A stretch of 64,000 nt of DNA from Tetrahymena elliotti 4EA. Its lineage: Eukaryota; Ciliophora; Oligohymenophorea; Hymenostomatida; Tetrahymenidae. The notes below the pieces were generated by a model. The model saw nothing but the letters and a program-made list of their open reading frames with translations, was not told where the DNA came from and ran no database searches. This document shows, piece after piece, positions 10,598-23,098 of this stretch. Where the stretch lies: positions 1,253,557-1,317,556 of the forward strand of contig JH720305.1 in NCBI GenBank assembly GCA_000231825.2. Direction: 5' to 3'. A program made the position numbers and the translations under genes. The stretch's first letter is position 1; each line of letters starts with the position of its first letter.

Positions 10598-13323
10598 ATG
10601 CAATAGGCGCAAACTCGATCTAATCTTCCAAAACCAATTTATGGTTTGCATAAGAGATTAGGAGAAGAACATTAAGAATAAAATACTAAAGCAGTTATAG
10701 AAAAATATAAGACATATACCTGGGATAAAACATTCATTTATAATAATCTTGATACTCGTTTATTGAAATCAATATTTTTAGAAGATAACTAATACTTTTA
10801 AGATTGCATTTTTCTAATTAATGAATACAATGCAGAAATTGAAAAAAACAAAAAATCAAAGGAAGAAGTGAAAAATGGGCCATGGAAAATGCGTTTTTAT
10901 AGCACTCTTTATAATTTACTTCGTGAAGTTATCTTTACGAGAGACAGAATACTTTAACGAAGTTTCGCTCAAGATGTTAATTAATGGGCATATAAGCAAT
11001 TAGAAGGTCTTGAGGCAGATTAAAAAGAAATTAAGCCATTTGATAATGATCCAGCCTTTATGCTAACAACGTTAAGAGGAGTTATGAAAGATTTCAGCAA
11101 GTATCGTAAAACTTCAACCTCAAGAGAGAGACCTATGAATAAATCTCTTGAGAAATAAAAAACTGTGACCTTTACAGCAAATACTTTACCTAATTTTAAC
11201 GATGAATCAACAGTTATAGGAAATAGAACTTTTCTTGATGAAAGCACTAGAGACTAAACAATTTTAGACCAAAGATAGTAATCCCCTGAAAAGGAAGAGT
11301 AATCAGTCTTAAGTTAAAGCACAACTCATTTTAAAGTAACTTCTATCTTATCTTAAGCAGGATTACGTCCAAAAATGAAAATGCCTTCCGAATATGTGCA
11401 AGAAGCATTGAAAGATTATAATATATGTGCTCGTACTAAGCACTCTGAATATGAGCCACCAGCTGTTAGGTAAAGAACCATTTAGAATAAATTTGTTTTA
11501 AAGAATATTTTAACTTGAAAATATTTAAGCAAGAGTTTTAAAAGATCTTTACATATTTAACAAAGCAAAGTATGATATTTCCATCCTAAGAAATTCTTCA
11601 AATTTTTTTTGAAATTAAAATGAAACTGAAAATCTCAAAAAATATTTTTAATGGAAATCAATTAATTTTTTTAGATATTTTTTAATGAATTTGGAGATAA
11701 ATTAATTTTATTTTTAATGTTTTAAATTAAAGATTGAAAGAATATAAGAGAAGAGTATTGAGTTTTGATGATCCTTCTAAAGTGCTTACTAAGTTGGCTG
11801 ATACATAAAAGAAAGATTCTGAGTTTTCAAGGGTAACTTATCCTAAACCATTAACACTTTAGGATATGAAAAAAAAGAAAGAAGAAGAAGAATAGCTGAT
11901 TCTTGAGGAATAAAAAAGAGAAGAGGCTGCTAATAGAGTAGAAAGTGCTGCTGGAGAAGTAAAACCTGAAGATGGATAAGCTCCAGCTGCTGCCCCTCCT
12001 AACTAAGAGGGAGAATAAAAAGCAGATGATGATAAGAGCTAAAAGGAAGATTTGGACCTTAGTGGAATTTTAGCAGAAAAAGATGATGGGCTACCCAAAA
12101 AACCTCCTCTTCAACCAAATATTAAAAATTTTACAAATGATGAGTATGGAAAGGAGACATTTATTAGGGATTTGAATAAAAAATATGATCACAGAAGTAA
12201 TTACATTTATTATGAACCATCGGATGATGTTCGTGAAATTAGAATGGAAAATAAATGGAATGAAAACAGGTAAAAGGAATTAAAGGAAAAGAGAGAAAAT
12301 GAAGAAATGATTAAAATGGTTTAAGAATGGTCAATAGCAAAAGGTAGATTAGAGAAAGAAATCAGTAGAAAAATTGACTCAAACATTTATGGTTCAAAGT
12401 TCAAAGATTGTGAGTACCGTTTCAATAAAAAAACTAATGAAGAGCTGTAAAAATTAGATCAAGAAACTAAAGAAGCTGCTTTGAGATAAAACGCTCTTGA
12501 AGAAATTAGGGAAATCGAAGATAAAAAGAAGAGGATAGAATAGAAAAAAAAGGAAAGGGAGGAAAGAAGAAAGGAAAGAGAAGAAAAGAAAAGTAAGAAG
12601 AAAAGACATGATACAGACTCTGATAAAGAAAAATCAGATGAAGAATCATATGATGAAGAATTAGATGGTCCTTTCGATCCAAGCAACCCTAAATTTAGAA
12701 ATAAAAAACGTCCTCACTCTTTGCATGTCACATCAAAACCAGAATAAAAAAGTGTTGATTTCACTTCTACACTTCCTCGTATTGCCAAAATATAAAATCA
12801 AACTAATTTACATCCCTTTAAAGGTCTTGAATATGATACACAGCGTTAAAAAATTGAAATGATAAAGAGGCTTCATGGTAATTTAATCAACATAAAGCCA
12901 AGTAATTATAATAATGGCAATGATTTATCTAAAACACAGTAAGCTCCTGTATAGTCTGAGTCTTCATAATCCTTTTATCATGAAAACTTGAATAGAAATT
13001 AGTAAAAAGAGCCTGTCTAACCCTCTTTATCTGTATATTCAAGAGATGTTATGTAAAAATTAAGACCTTTTTCAGCAATTTTTGAAGCTAATGATCTATC
13101 AGTGATCTAAAAAGAATAACTTCTAGAAATACATGAAGTTAAAAACAGAATGGCTAAATATAAGCTTTCAGTACCATATAAAAAACTAAAAGATGCTATT
13201 ATTGTGCCAGAAGGCCTTACAAATAAAGAAGACTTAGAGCTTATTCCTGATCCTGGCCAAGGTTTAATTTAAAACCCATTTATGAAAGAAAAGAAAAAGA
13301 AAAAGAAGAAGAAAAGAAAATGA
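10598..13323 (+). CDS. Charged coiled-coil protein, 820 aa, unknown function
   Basis: Two exons, 10598-11469 and 11733-13323, with a 263-nt GTAAAG...AAAG intron in phase 2; splicing restores an open frame (..AV-R-LKEYKRR..). The first exon stops soon after the donor site if read through, which supports the intron. The N-terminal third (1-200) is well-structured-looking, mostly helical (WKMRFYSTLYNLLREVIF, then LRGVMKDFSKYRK). An acidic, Ala/Pro/Glu-rich linker covers about 341-390. A long Lys/Glu/Arg-rich single helix or coiled coil runs about 540-600, and the protein ends in a Lys tail ([14 protein letters not shown]). No named domain is recognised. The combination of conserved-looking blocks separated by charged helices resembles cytoskeletal or axonemal proteins, but this is only an impression. 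Nuclear targeting by the basic tail is also possible. Confidence 0.82.
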
Positions 13324-15596
13324 AATTTTTTCTAATTTAAATTATAAATAAAAACTAAAATTATTAGCTTTGTTTTTCCTCAATAATTATATAAATAATA
13401 TGTCTTATAAAAATTAATTTTAAGATAAGATAATTACATATTCTCTCTTTGTATTTCATCGTTCTAATTTGGCAATATTACTTAACAAAATTACATATAT
13501 CCCAATCAACCAATCAATCAAAATATAAATATAAATAAAAATAAATCGCTCTGATTTAGATTTGTTAATATTCATCAAAATTTTTTATGATTTGACAAGT
13601 ATCTAGATCTTAATTATTTTAGAGAAAACATTGAAAAATAATTAAAAAAAATTAAGACTTCTTTTAATAATAAATAATTAGAACTTTATTCTATCATGAT
13701 AAAGTTTGCTCTATTTTTGCAAGTAGAATCTTTTGAATAGTTAAATATCTTTCCAAAGATCATTTAATAATACATATTTTGGGTTTTATTACTCTCTATC
13801 AAACTATCTTTAAATTATAATATGCAATAAATTGAAATTTTTATTAAGTATTTCTAACCTAGAAACCAAAACATGTTATTAGTTTAAAATTTTATTTTTA
13901 TTCTTTATAAATAGCAAATAATTTTAGTATCTTTTAACAAATTTAAATTTAGATAGATGCTTAGCTGTTATTAAGTTAAGAAGTAAATGATAAAAAAGAG
14001 GTTTAAATAAATGAAAACAGTATTTTTTGATAATAGTGATAAAAATGCACCTACTAAAACGAACTAGACAAACACTTTAAAGAAAAAAGCTATAGAACTA
14101 TAAATTTAATTAAGGTTTTCAAAGAGAATCTGATCTTGATATTTATTACTTTTGTCTTTAATTGTTAAAAGAATTGGGACAAACCCAATTAATTAATATC
14201 GAAGAATTTGTTTTACATTTTAATATTATAATAGCAACCGATTTATATATTTACCAAGCTTTGTTGTTTGTTTTAAAATTAATATTTCAAAATTTTAACA
14301 TATGATAATTTTTTTCTTTTGAACAAATAGCAGTTTTTTTTCATAAGCGAAAGATAATTTCTGGACAGTAAATAAGATAAAAGTCTTAACTTTTAAGAAA
14401 AAAAATACATAAATATAAAGAAATCGAAGTCGATATTTTAAATATTTACATAAATATCACTATTTTAAGTCTCTAAAAATCAAGTAAATAGAGAAATCAA
14501 AATCAGATGTAAGATGACAAATGAATATTTTTATTTAAAATCGATTAGTTTAGATTTTTTAAGATCAATTTTAGATGAGTTAAAAAATATAATTTTCATT
14601 TAGTTGAGCTGCTTGGACTTTGATTAATTTAACTAGTAGACAAAACTCGCCTAGTATAGCTGATTACAAAATTACAATTTTTTTAAGAGCTTTGTTTTTT
14701 TCTTTGTTTGAAGGTTAATCTAAAAACCATAGCAATAATTTAAAATTTATTTGAAGAGAATTTTTTAGGTTGATTACAAAAAAAGAAAGAGAACTATAAA
14801 TTTTAAAAACTAATTAATTAAAGGATAAAAATCATAAATTAGCTTACAAAAATTTAAATAGAAACATATCATCTTTCAAATGTACAAATGTATTTCATTT
14901 ATGCTTTTTTTTCTTAGGTTTGCTTCTTACATGTATGACATTTATTAGTAGAGAAATAATACGTAATCTAAGTTACTATTTTTTGTTTTTTAATTTTTGT
15001 TTGATAAATAAGTTTAGAAAACACAGATAATCTTTATTGAAAGATAATTTTTTATATGACAAGGTTAATTTAAGTAACATGTCAAGTTTTTAAAATGTAT
15101 TACTTGATAATGTTAATTAAGTAGAATTTTCTCAGATAAAGATTTTTTTGTGATTTCAAACTATTTACATTGAGCTTTTTAGAAAAATAAATTATGTGAA
15201 TGTAAACGAAATTTATTGTGTTTGATTTTGAACAAGAATTAAATTTGATGGACACAAACTTTTTTTGTTAATTTTAAGGTAAATAATATAGTAATTTGTA
15301 TCATATTTAAGTGCTATCGTCTCTAAATTTCTTTAAATCTAATATTTCTAAATTGCTTAACTTACAGACTGCATTCTTTTAGAGTTTATTAGAATTTGAT
15401 TTATCTTAAATTATCAATAAATTGATTAAGTAATTCTTGATTACATGTTTTCCTTGCTTATGTCAACTAATTAACAAAACGCTTGAATAGAGAGAGATAA
15501 GCTCTAAATTATTAAGATACAACTTTTGTAATTATAAAAAATTGCAAAAATAATTAATAACTCAAAAAAAAAAAAAACAAAAATCTATCTTGCGAA
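13324..15596. other. AT-rich intergenic region
   Basis: About 2.3 kb between two plus-strand genes. A CCAATC/AATCAATC tract lies at 13502-13521. A plus-strand frame stays free of TGA from 13591 to 14133 (possible ATGs at 13696, 13957, 13987). Because only TGA stops translation here, such frames arise by chance in AT-rich DNA, so it is not called. The rest shows only A/T tracts. Confidence 0.5.
13502..13521. repeat. AATC tetranucleotide tract
   Basis: Short run of CAATCAACCAATCAATCA-type sequence. Similar tracts occur near 20372-20385, 30536-30568, 42541-42553 and 45751-45762, always outside coding sequence. Confidence 0.7.
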
Positions 15597-16292
15597 ATGG
15601 TAAAAAAATTTGTTTGTAAATGTGGAGCAGAGTATTAAATGAACTCTTCTCTTTATAACCACATAAGACTGCAACACAATAATGATTTAAAAAACTACAA
15701 GGAAAAATTAGAATTGGGAAGACCTAAAGGAAAGAAGACAAACTCTTCAGATATTTAAAAAAAACCTAAGGCTTCTCCCAAAGTCTTAGAATGTAAATGT
15801 GGCTCTACCTTGGCAAGCGAAGGAGCTTTATCTAATCACATAAAGCTCAAACACAAAAATAGTCCTGAATTCCAAATTGAGAAAAAAAAGTAAGGCAGAA
15901 AACCCAAAATCACCAATAAACAAACCTTGTAAGCAGTCTAAGATAGTGATTCTTTAGAAACTTAATATCCTACTTAATAGTAAAACGAAGTTGTTTATAC
16001 TTCTGCTACTACAGATGGTCCAACTGTTAACCTTTATCAAAATGAAAATCTAAACAAATAATTATAATAAATTGATCAAACCTATTATGACTAAGAGTCT
16101 GAAATTGTTTAAGAACCAACATAAAATTCTGATATTATTCAAGTTGGCGAATGCTAATAGTATAACAACGAAGAAGAAGATTATAGCTATATTTTTGATG
16201 TTCCTTAGTTTGAAAACTTTGAAAATCAATTCTTCATGGAATAACACAGTTATTATGGAGGAGATATGTGTTATGATGACATTGTGGTTTGA
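15597..16292 (+). CDS. C2H2-type zinc finger protein with AT-hook-like motifs
   Basis: 231 codons plus stop, single exon. Two zinc fingers have the same unusual spacing C-x1-C-x12-H-x4-H: CKC at 7-9 with H22 and H27, and CKC at 66-68 with H81 and H86. Each finger is followed by a Gly-Arg-Pro/Lys motif (GRPKGKK at 41-47, GRKPK at 100-104) that resembles an AT-hook and could hold the minor groove of AT-rich DNA. The C-terminal half is acidic and Gln/Tyr-rich, like an activation domain. The product is therefore probably a nuclear DNA-binding regulator. The single-residue Cys spacing departs from the usual C-x2-4-C, but its repetition in both fingers argues that it is real. The target is unknown. 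Confidence 0.85.
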
Positions 16293-19003
16293 AAATTATC
16301 ATAAAAAAATGTTTACTGCTCAAATTACTTAAAAAATATGTGGATATAAATCATCCATAGACTCATTATAAATAAATTAATTATCCACAAAACTTATATA
16401 AGTGCTTTTACTATTTTAATCAAATCAAATATTTATTTGTTTGCTTCTCAAATTCCAACTTTATTTTATTATTGATTTCATCAATCTCAAAATCTCTTCA
16501 AAAAAGAAAATCGATTCTTGATACTTTAAAGATATTTTAATATTTTCTTTCTATTTCCTTTTTATCATAAATAAAAACTTTAGTAAATTGTGTGCTTTTT
16601 TTAATATAAGAGTATGTAATAACTATCATAAAATAAACCTCAAATCTAAAATCATTGGCTTTTTAATTTCTAAGATTAGTAAGGTATAATAAATCAAAGA
16701 AAACTATGACAAAAAAAATAAAAGATTTCTACTAAATGTAACATATAGAAAATAAAATATATTCAAATAATTTTAAAATAGTTTTTAATTTATTTCTCAA
16801 ATACTTTTAATTCATGGCAATTTTTTCATCTCTTTTAATTTAGAGTTGTTATTTTTGTATTTTCATGCCTTTTTTGTAGCATTTATTTTACATATGCATT
16901 TACAAAAGGAAAAAGTATGCTTATTTTGGTAATTGAAAAGGGCTAACATAGTAATAATCTGGACTAATTTGCCTTTTCCATTTAAAAATGTCAAGACTTA
17001 GAAATAAAGTTCTGCATTTTTTTAATAAAATGAATTTATTTAAATATTTCACGCCATGACTCAACACTCAACACAATATTAAAAAACTAATTTAGCAGAT
17101 GGATGGATGTAGGAAAACTTAATTTTTATTACATTAGCATTTTTAGAACTTTAAGCTCCAAAATATATTTTAAAACAAAGAAAATATGAAAAAAGTGAAA
17201 TAATTTTTCAACTTATTTTATCTATTTCATTTAACATAAGTACCATAAATTTTGGAACCAAATTAAAATATTAAAAGCATAGATAAATTATCCATAAAAT
17301 GATGCTTATAAGTAATGAAAAAATGTAAAAATTCTTGTTAAAATAGCAACACACAAGCAGAAGCAAGTATTTTATTAATAAGTGATTGAGCTTTTAGAAT
17401 GAAAACTTCTGAATTTTCAAAGAAAATACAATAAATTAAGAATGCTAAAAAATTTTTAGAAAATGTATTGATAGAATTTAAATGCTTTTGTTTCTCTTAT
17501 ATTTTATGTAACACAATCTAACTAGAATGAAATTATTAATTTATTATTGATGTGTTCCTTTGCTTATACTTAGACTTTTATTATTTCAATAATAAGATAT
17601 ATATTATGATAGAAATTTAATTAAGTTTCAAAGTTTTTAGTGAAGATTGCACTCTCTTTTTTGTTTTATCTTCAGATATTTGTTTTATCTCTTATTGATT
17701 AAGTTAAGACAAACAATTTTTGAAAATATTAAAAATTATAGCTTAATTCAATTAATTTTTGATGTTAATTATTAGTAGAACAATATTACAGACATTTTAT
17801 TTAAATTTCTTAACTCTTAATTTATCAAAGATATAATACTTCCGAACTACTATTTTTTTTTATTGTAAATTTTGAATAAGTTTCTTAAGCAAAGAAAAAT
17901 CTAGAAGATAGGCTTAATTTTTTAAAATACAAAATTAATTCATAACAATTATTTATTTAATTCTGAATTCTTACACAATAGGCTCCATAGATCTTAAATA
18001 AATTTTATTAACCTTAGGGAGAAATTTAAGATATGTTTAAAGAAGGCTTTTCAGTTGCTATAGAATTTTTATGATAGATGGTATTTATCAGTGCTGCTTA
18101 AGTTATAAATAATAAAAAAATATACAAATAAGTTATAGTCAAGATATTCAATAAACATTCTAGTATTTAAAATTTCAAATAATACATTTATAAAATATGC
18201 TGTCCTAAATGTAATTTTAAATATTTTTTTAAACTATTTATCCAAATAATACCAATTGTTTATGCTAACCACCAATCCAATAGTATTTATTTATATATTT
18301 TTAATTCTGATTGATAAGATATTACGATATTATCCAAGATATGATGAAAATTTTATCCTTAAATTAAAAAAAATAAAAATCAGAGTTTGTAGAAGAAATC
18401 AATAAATTTATTATTTAATTTATGTATCTTTCCAAACCAAAAGTTAATAATACCATATATTTTAGAGTCATATGAATTTTTTTGTTTAATTTTGTTTGCT
18501 TTTTTTACTTTTTATCTTGCACGCTTGTGAGATATTTAGAGAAAAATAAAATATTAAAAGACCTACTTATCTTTTTTTACTTATATTAATTAAGAGAAAA
18601 AGGCTTACAAAGTAAATAAAATAAATTATGAAAATGATACACTTAAAGATATTATGATTTTTGGAGAGAGACAAATATTTGTTTTATTATTATTTAAAGG
18701 CTTTTCAAACTTAATTACATGATTTATGTTTGCTTGTTTGTTTGTTTTATAGTGTAAATAAGGTTTGACTGATTCATTTATGCTATTAGAAAGCCAAGGA
18801 GAACTCTTTATTCTTCTTATTCTTTCTTTTTTTCTTTTTTTTTGATTGAAAATAGCAATTGTTATTATTTAATTTTGCTTGCACTTACTTGAATACCTTT
18901 TATTATATTTGTCTTACCTATGGCTTTTGCTTTTGCTTTTTAAATATTTTGATGGCTCTCTCTTTTGTCAAAATAAATTGATATTTTCATTAAGAAGACT
19001 CTC
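16293..19003. other. AT-rich convergent intergenic region
   Basis: 2.7 kb between the 3' ends of the zinc finger gene and the opine dehydrogenase gene. I see only AT-rich sequence and no convincing gene, RNA or repeat. Confidence 0.55.
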
Positions 19004-20227
19004 TCAAAGTCTTGATTGAGTGGGATGAGTGGTATTGGTGTGTCTGCCAATAAGTTAGTCGATGTTAGTGATTCCATATCTAGAGGGAACACCAGTTTCA
19101 GCAAGAAGAGATGGGTTAAGTTCATCGTTTTGAAGGATGTATTATTTATTCATGTATTATTAATGCCATCTGATCATTCTGTTGATATTAGGGGTATGAA
19201 CTCCAATGAAGTCAGCTATTTAACGGAGAATCATGAGACCGTATGGGATGTCTTCCCAGAAAATACGACCATCAACATTAGGAATAACTCCTCCTTGAAC
19301 TTCCTTGACAGGAATTCTTACAGTTTTATATCCTTGGTTTGTACGGAAAGTAGTGTACATGTTAGTAGGATCAGCAACTTGCTTGCCATATTACTTAACA
19401 ATACGTTCTTTTAAGGGAAGAACATAAGTAAGATCATATTGAGGGTATTTACCCATAATTGCTTCTTTAATTAATTGTATTTCGCTATCTAATAACTCGA
19501 GTTGGTGAGCAGAGTATTCATCCATGTCTTCATAGAACATGGGAATAGACTTGGGGTCGTAAGGGGTCTTACCATCCCAGTTTTGGAAAACTCCGTAGAC
19601 ACGAGCAGGGTGGATAATTTGGTTTGAAGGAGTGAGGGTCAAAGTTAAGAAATTAGGGAGTGTTACAGTAGGAATAGTCCACATTTTTTCAATAAGCTTA
19701 ACAGTTTCAGTCATTTTAGTAGCAGGTTCAATAGCAACCAAGAGTTAATCCTTGGGGCCAATGATACGGACACTTTTACCATATTCGTCTGACTTGCAGA
19801 TGAAAGGAATGTTGAAAAGACCAAACATAGTGATCTATGATAAACGTTATCCAAAAACTTCTCTGCACATCCATTCAAAACCACCTTAGGCAAAGAGAGT
19901 ACCAACAAAAGCACCAGGCTTAACATAAGGAGCAATACTCTTTAAGAGGCCATAATGAATATGAGCAGGACCACTGATAATCCAAACATCAGTAGTAGAG
20001 ATTTCTGATGGGTTATTAGTAATAGTGCTTAAATTGGCTACATAGTTACCTCTTGACTCCCAACTAGATCCCTTAGTTATGCCTACTAAGTTTTTATTCC
20101 ATTCCTTAGGACGACGAGTGAAAATGTTAACCTTAAATTCGTTGGTTCTGCTGATGACAGCAGCAGAAGCATGTGTTCCATTACCACCACCACAAATTGT
20201 GACTTCAATAGCTCTTCCTGTTGACAT
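19004..20227 (-). CDS. NAD(P)-dependent opine (octopine/nopaline) dehydrogenase family protein
   Basis: 407 codons plus stop, single exon, ATG 20227-20225. The N terminus is a Rossmann fold with the dinucleotide-binding signature CGGGNGTHA (12-20). The C-terminal helical domain typical of the octopine/nopaline dehydrogenase family is marked by NQIIHPARVYG, which includes the conserved Asn-x3-His-Pro (N202, H206), and by later GR-FWEDIPYGL and aromatic-rich segments. Family members reductively condense an amino acid with a keto acid (for example arginine and pyruvate to octopine), reoxidising NADH. The natural substrates here cannot be read from sequence. The gene has a visibly higher share of C-ending codons than its neighbours, often a sign of high expression in ciliates. 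A redox-balancing role under low oxygen is plausible inference. The patchy distribution of the family suggests possible lateral transfer. Confidence 0.9.
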
Positions 20228-22876
20228 TTTTTTTAAGTATGTTTCTGTTGTTTTACCTAATTTTTAAATATTGCTTTATATTTTTCTTTTTATTAATTAT
20301 TTATTAATTTATTTATTAAATATAATTTTGCAAATCAACTCCATATAATATTTATATATCAATTTACAAATATCAATCAATCAATAGATCTTTGATATTA
20401 TCTGGAATATTTTCAAAAATTTATTAATTATTTCAGTAGGATTTAAAATTTCATTTATCTATATGATTTACTGTTTTCGTTTATTTTTACTAAATTATTT
20501 ATTTGTTAGTGAGTTAGCTAATTAATTGTTTCATAAGCTTAGTATAAGTCTAATTGGGATTCAAACACACTATCCCTGCTATATTATTTTGAATGAAAGA
20601 AAGAATGAATACCCACCAAAAAGATTTAAAACTTCATCAACAAGAGTCAACTTTTTAAATAATTTGATTGACTTTTGTATATAAATAAAAGTTTCTATAT
20701 TAATTAATATTCCAACTAATAACAAACACTAATCTGCGATTTTTGATGCAAAGGTTGAATATGATGACATTTGTATATAAATAACTATTTTGTGTGAGAC
20801 ATCTGTCATTAACAGTAAATTGCATCAAATATGAAATAAAATAGCAAATCTTCAACAAATTGTTTCGTCATTCATTTAATTGTGAACAAAATGAATAGTC
20901 AACGAAACTTTCCTAATTTTTTTTCAGTTAGGTTCATATTTTTGTAATTCAGGTTTGTATTCTATTAATATTTAACTAATCAATTCATAGCCATATTTAA
21001 AAATACATAATAAGATCAGTAAATAAATATATAATGAATTCTCCCTCTCTGTTCTTGTAACTTTCATATAAAGCTTTATCAAATAATTTATTTTATAATA
21101 TAATTTTTGAAAGCCTTCCAATCAAAATAAAATTCCCACATTATCAACTTTCAAATTTAAGCATGATTTGTTTGATCACCTTTTTTAGTTTGATGCACAT
21201 TCAATATTTTCATGAAATATTTTGCTTTACAATTTAATTTGAGTTGCCTATATTACTAAGTTACAGACTTTTGGATAAATTACGTTTTAGAAATACAAGA
21301 TTTGACCATAAATTATAATTTATTTATTATTATTTTTGGGAAATTTCTTTTATATTTTTTACAAGCTTGATAAAAAATATATTTTTTGAAATATCTCTAA
21401 TTTTAGCAATTATATTTTAATAAAATTTTTGTAGTAATCTTATATTTCTACCTTATGTGTAGAGGATTTATTTACTGTTTTAGAGGAATGTTTGTACTGG
21501 TTGTTTGACTGTCTAAATTATTTGATAAGTTGAAGCTTGATTTATATTATTTATTAATAAAAATTTATCTTTTTTATATGAAATCTTCTCTCAAATCTTC
21601 CTCAACTTTATTGATTTTTAAAAAAATATCTTTCCTTATTTACTCGAATCAAATAAATTCAAAATAAAATATAGTTTTAAAAACTAGCTACTTATAGAAC
21701 TATAAATACTTAATTAATTTCCATTTATTTTTATTTTTTACATATTTTTTATACACCATACCTTTCATTTATTTTTAAATAGCAATTAAAAAGAATTTGA
21801 TAAAATAATAAGGATTTTTTATTTCAAAAATTTATAGAAACAAATGTGAAAAGCATAAATATTTTAAGAGTCTTTATGGTAAATTAAAAACCGAAGATTT
21901 GCTTTTCAACTAATTTATTTTAAGGTGGAAAATTTAAATTCTTTAGTAGAAAAAAAATTAAGAGTGACAAAAATATAAATCAATAGAACCTAAAATAATA
22001 AATACCAACAAACTTAATTAACAGCAATCCGTTATTTTAAATAATAATTCGCATCAAAATTACAAGAAGTATCTTAAGGTTTGGGAATAGTTTTATTTTA
22101 AAAATTTTAATAGAATCATAAAATCCATAAAAAGTAAACAATTCATTTATTTTTTTTTGAAGTAAATAAAAAAATAAGTTTGTTTATGAATAAATAAACT
22201 CAAACTTATTAAATCAGAGGTCATATCAATCAATTTATGAAACTGATAATTATTTTTTCAACAAAGTAATTTAAAATAAATGTAGAAAAAATAAATTAAT
22301 GTTTATTTATTTTTTCGAAGTAAAATGTAAATTAAATTCTACTAAATTTAAATTTATATTAATTTATTGTTTTCAAATTAATCCAAATTTATACTGTCAT
22401 TTAATAACTTAGAATGTAAAGATAATTTTTAAAAGCATACATAAAGATCTGATATAAAGATAAAATGTAAAACTTCTAATTTATGTAATATAATAATAAA
22501 TTTATCATCATAAATAAAATCATTCAAACATTAATTTTAAAAACAAAAATCTTTTTAAAAAGAAGTATTTTTATGATAAATTAAATTAACTTTTAGACTT
22601 AATAAAAATTATTTTTAGTCAGTTTAGTTATAAGCTAGCTTATATTAATATGAATTCAAGGTATTAATAGGTATAATTTTTTTTTTATAAACTTAATATT
22701 TTACCTCATTTGTGGAGTTTATGAAAGATCTAGAAGGTAATAAAAAAAAAAATTATTATAAACAAAACCTTAAGTGAAATCTATTTAAAAGGCAGTAATT
22801 ATAACAATTAATTTTAATTTAGTTTTTACTACAAATATAATATTAATAATTCAAATAAAAATAAGGTATCATAAAA
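20228..22876. other. Divergent AT-rich intergenic region
   Basis: 2.6 kb between two divergent genes. A TCAATCAATCAAT tract sits at 20372-20385, about 150 bases upstream of the opine dehydrogenase start, in promoter position. The remainder is A/T-rich without a credible coding frame. Confidence 0.55.
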
Positions 22877-23098
22877 ATGAAAATACTTCAAATCATTTTT
22901 ATTTTATTTGTTTTCAGTTTAAAATGTATTCTTGGAGATGTTTATCAATAACAGGCTTTAGTTGATACTTAGAATCAAAATTAATACAATTTTTCAGATT
23001 GCTTGAAATCATATTCGTAAGTTAAAATATCTTAGTGCTCTAAATGCTGCTCTACTTCTTGTTAGACTCTATTTGCTAACTTTGCTAGATGTAATTGA
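22877..23098 (+). CDS. Small secreted cysteine-rich protein, 73 aa
   Basis: Short ORF from ATG 22877 to TGA 23096-23098. The first 20 residues (MKILQIIFILFVFSLKCILG) form a clear signal peptide with a hydrophobic core. The mature part has six cysteines: C50, then a cluster (CSKCCSTSC) and one near the C terminus. This is compatible with a small disulphide-bonded secreted peptide. No family is recognised. The frame stays open for a long way after the TGA, with Gln/Ser-rich sequence that becomes AT-biased, so either the stop is the true end or an exon is missed. A 19-nt GT..AG segment inside the gene is too short for an intron in this genome. The gene stands alone in a 4.6-kb gene-poor stretch. 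Confidence 0.5.

Noticed and set aside
13591..14133. 180-codon plus-strand frame without TGA in intergenic DNA
   Set aside because: With only TGA as stop, frames of this length are common in AT-rich DNA; no domain, no conserved motif and no better start than internal ATGs.
22993..23037. 19-nt GT...AG segment in the small secreted-protein gene as an intron
   Set aside because: All supported introns here are at least 46 nt, and removing it would destroy the cysteine cluster.
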